Shown here piece after piece: positions 42,208 to 44,181 of a stretch of DNA of 44,181 nt. The translations under genes were made by a program, and so were the position numbers. Within the stretch, counting starts at the first letter, position 1. Each line of letters starts with the position of its first letter. The stretch is from an uncultured Clostridia bacterium (GTDB lineage: Bacteria; Bacillota; Clostridia; Christensenellales; Aristaeellaceae), in NCBI GenBank assembly GCA_937907055.1, contig CALCTW010000094.1, forward strand, positions 1 through 44,181, given 5' to 3'. The notes under the pieces are model-generated. The model was not told the origin of the DNA. It was given only the letters and a program-made list of their open reading frames with translations, and searched no databases.

Positions 42208-42609
42208 ATGGCACCTAAAAAGGCTTTGAAGAAAGTATCGCGTAAGCGTCGCGAACGTAAGATCGTCGAACGCGGCGTTGCGCATATCCGTTCTTCCTTT
42301 AATAATACCATCGTTACCATCACTGACGTTCAGGGCAATGCTCTGTCCTGGGCTTCCGCCGGTAACATGGGTTTCCGCGGCAATAAGAAGTCTACTCCCT
42401 TTGCCGCTCAGATGGCCGCCGAGACCGCCGCGAAGGCTTCTCTGGAATATGGCCTCAAGTCCGTCGATGTTCTGGTGAAGGGCCCCGGTTCCGGCCGTGA
42501 GTCCGCGATCCGCGCGCTGCAGACCGCCGGTCTGGATGTAACGATGATCAAGGACGTTACGCCCATTCCCCACAACGGCTGCCGCCCGCCGAAGCGTCGC
42601 CGCGTGTAA
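42208..42609 (+). CDS. rpsK: 30S ribosomal protein S11
   Basis: The 133-residue S11 lines the mRNA exit platform. [34 protein letters not shown] and the C-terminal [13 protein letters not shown] are diagnostic. GGAGG precedes the ATG. Confidence 0.98.
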   Translation: MAPKKALKKVSRKRRERKIVERGVAHIRSSFNNTIVTITDVQGNALSWASAGNMGFRGNKKSTPFAAQMAAETAAKASLEYGLKSVDVLVKGPGSGRESAIRALQTAGLDVTMIKDVTPIPHNGCRPPKRRRV

Positions 42610-42634
42610 GGTTTTGTAAGGAGGATTACGAAAC

Positions 42635-43231
42635 ATGGCAGTTCAAAGAGAGCCTATCGCCAAGAAGTGCCGGAGCCTGGAGATTTCTCCGGCCGTCATG
42701 GGCTATGGCAATAAAAAATCTACCCGCAATCCCGGCGGCAACCGCCGCAAGAAGGTTTCCGAATATGGCGCCCAGCTGAAGGAAAAGCAGAAGGTCAAGT
42801 TCGTCTATGGCGTGCTCGAAAAGCAGTTTGAGCACTACTTCGAAAAGGCCTCCAACATGAAGGGCGTTACCGGCGACAACATGCTCCAGCTGCTGGAACA
42901 GCGTCTGGACAACGTGGTGTATCGTCTGGGCCTGGCCAAGACCCGCCGTATGGCTCGTCAGGTTGTAGGCCACGGCCACATTCTGGTAAATGGCAAGAAG
43001 GTTGACATTCCCTCCTACTCCGTGAAGGTTGGCGATGTGATCACCGTTCGTGCCAAGTCCGCTGAAATCGAAATGTTCAAGTCCCTGCGTGAAGGCACCA
43101 CCGTTGTGACCCCCAAGTGGCTGGCTTTTGAAGCTGCCAACCTGAAGGGTACCGTCAGCGCTCTGCCCACCCGTGAGGATATTGACTTTGAGCTGCAGGA
43201 GAACATGATCGTCGAGTATTACTCCCGTTAA
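42635..43231 (+). CDS. rpsD: 30S ribosomal protein S4
   Basis: The 198-residue S4 starts 30S assembly and is the known autogenous regulator of alpha-type operons. The S4 RNA-binding domain is at about 88-150 (RLDNVVYRLGLAKTRRMARQ, HILVNGKKVDIPSY). The N-terminal zinc ligand set is absent apart from one Cys. Located between rpsK and rpoA. It is a plausible ligand for the rpmJ-rpsM RNA (inference). Confidence 0.98.
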   Translation: MAVQREPIAKKCRSLEISPAVMGYGNKKSTRNPGGNRRKKVSEYGAQLKEKQKVKFVYGVLEKQFEHYFEKASNMKGVTGDNMLQLLEQRLDNVVYRLGLAKTRRMARQVVGHGHILVNGKKVDIPSYSVKVGDVITVRAKSAEIEMFKSLREGTTVVTPKWLAFEAANLKGTVSALPTREDIDFELQENMIVEYYSR

Positions 43232-43266
43232 TTTCTCCATTGAAATAAAACAGGAGGATATGGCAC

Positions 43267-44181
43267 ATGATCGAGTTCGAAAAAGCGCGCATCGAATGCG
43301 CAGAACTGAGCGCGGACGGCAACTATGGCAAGTTTGTCATCGAGCCTCTGGAACGCGGTTTCGGCAATACACTGGGCAACGCCCTGCGCCGTGTACACAT
43401 CGAAGGTGTGCAGCATGAGTTCTCTACCGTTCCCGGCGTTGCTGAGGACGTGAGCGAAATCATTCTGAACCTGAAGAGCCTGGTAGCAAAGCTCAAAAAT
43501 GATGATTCCGACTATGTCAAGACTGTCAGACTGGATGTGAAGGGCCCCGCCGATGTGCAGGCCAAGGATATTGCGACGGACGAAGAACTGGAGTTCATCG
43601 ATCCCGAAATGCATATCGCCACCCTCAATGAGGATGCTCATCTGGAAATGACCTTGACTGTTGCACATGGCCGCGGCTATGTGAACGCAGACAAGAATAA
43701 GAATCCGGATGCGCCCATCGGCGTGATCCCGATTGATTCCATCTTTACTCCCATCCGCAAGGTGAGCTACTCCGTAGAAGATACGCGTGTAGGTCAGGTG
43801 ACTGACTACGACAAGCTGACCATCGAAGTTTGGACCAATGGTACCATTCTTCCCAAGGAAGCTCTGGCAAGCGCCGCTCAGATCCTCACCAACAACATGA
43901 AGCTGTTCATTGACCTGACTGTGAATGTTGTCCGCGTGGATTACAATGAGCCCGAGAGCGACAATCGCGACAAGGTGCTCGAGATGACCATCGAAGAGCT
44001 GGACCTGAGCGTGCGTGCGTTCAATTGCCTGAAGCGTGCCTCCATCAATACGGTAGGCGAGCTTGTACAGCGTAATCAGGAAGACATGATGAAAGTTCGC
44101 AACCTCGGCAAGAAGTCTCTTGAAGAGGTCGAACAGAAACTGCAGGGTTTGGGTCTTTCTCTCAAATCCAGCGAAGAGTAA
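43267..44181 (+). CDS. rpoA: RNA polymerase alpha subunit
   Basis: The 304-residue subunit nucleates RNA polymerase assembly. The N-domain has [20 protein letters not shown], the C-terminal domain (about 235-300) has [20 protein letters not shown] and [16 protein letters not shown], which contacts UP elements and activators. AGGAGG precedes ATG 43267. The window ends on its TAA; rplQ, expected next, lies outside. Confidence 0.98.
   Translation: MIEFEKARIECAELSADGNYGKFVIEPLERGFGNTLGNALRRVHIEGVQHEFSTVPGVAEDVSEIILNLKSLVAKLKNDDSDYVKTVRLDVKGPADVQAKDIATDEELEFIDPEMHIATLNEDAHLEMTLTVAHGRGYVNADKNKNPDAPIGVIPIDSIFTPIRKVSYSVEDTRVGQVTDYDKLTIEVWTNGTILPKEALASAAQILTNNMKLFIDLTVNVVRVDYNEPESDNRDKVLEMTIEELDLSVRAFNCLKRASINTVGELVQRNQEDMMKVRNLGKKSLEEVEQKLQGLGLSLKSSEE

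Noticed and set aside
1..44181. tRNA or rRNA genes, insertion sequences, prophage or CRISPR arrays
   Set aside because: None is visible: no transposase, integrase, terminal repeats, tRNA cloverleaf or repeat-spacer pattern was found on reading either strand.

Overview
The window reads as the replication-origin-proximal region of a Clostridia-type Bacillota (Firmicutes) chromosome, probably from an uncultured gut or rumen anaerobe assembled from metagenomic data. Signs of this are a T-box leader on alaS, the SepF/DivIVA division cluster, AddA recombination helicase-nuclease, a four-cysteine S14 protein, a TM1266-type hydrogenase-associated regulator and a DUF1858 redox-disulfide protein. I cannot name a genus.

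Positions 1-2119 do not fit the rest. A serine/threonine protein kinase with a membrane anchor, of the kind found in Verrucomicrobia/Lentisphaerae-like bacteria, runs in frame into the last ~50 residues of endonuclease III (Nth) with its iron-sulfur cysteine loop. This looks like an assembly chimera. From the Nth tail onward the composition and gene content are consistent.

2120-7077 is accessory: a GNAT acetyltransferase, a secreted SH3b protein, a TM1266-like regulator plus an orphan substrate-binding protein, a PIG-L-type deacetylase lipoprotein and a DUF1858 protein. 7078-15088 is transcribed leftward: a GT2 glycosyltransferase, a NYN-LOTUS RNA-binding/nuclease-like protein, dnaN, addA (interrupted by one in-frame TAG) and an unknown protein. 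The 464 bp between dnaN and addA hold several DnaA-box matches and an AT-rich tract. Two perfect parS palindromes lie at 14375-14428 and a third at 17113. Gene direction flips at about 15.2 kb. Together these point to the chromosome origin/centromere region, but with no dnaA or recF in view.

15304-28119 is transcribed rightward: lepA, a CvpA-like membrane protein, an FAD-dependent oxidoreductase, a division block (HlyD-like protein, YggS, SepF with very long Gln/Pro-rich segments, DivIVA), truA, T-box-controlled alaS (short form) and a 2-hydroxyacid dehydrogenase. 28394-44181 is the S10-spc-alpha ribosomal superoperon from a strong promoter before rpsJ through rplCDWB-rpsS-rplV-rpsC-rplP-rpmC-rpsQ-rplNXE-rpsZH-rplFR-rpsE-rpmD-rplO-secY-adk-map-KOW-infA-rpmJ-rpsMKD-rpoA. 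The window ends on the rpoA stop codon.

Inside this otherwise tightly packed operon three spacers are large and rich in inverted repeats: rpsQ-rplN (155 nt, mutually exclusive hairpins), secY-adk (108 nt, two perfect hairpins) and rpmJ-rpsM (345 nt, about eight consecutive hairpins). With the 234-nt rpsJ leader these are the best candidates for undescribed regulatory RNA. The in-frame TAG in addA is the other item most worth checking: none of the 51 other intact genes here ends in TAG.
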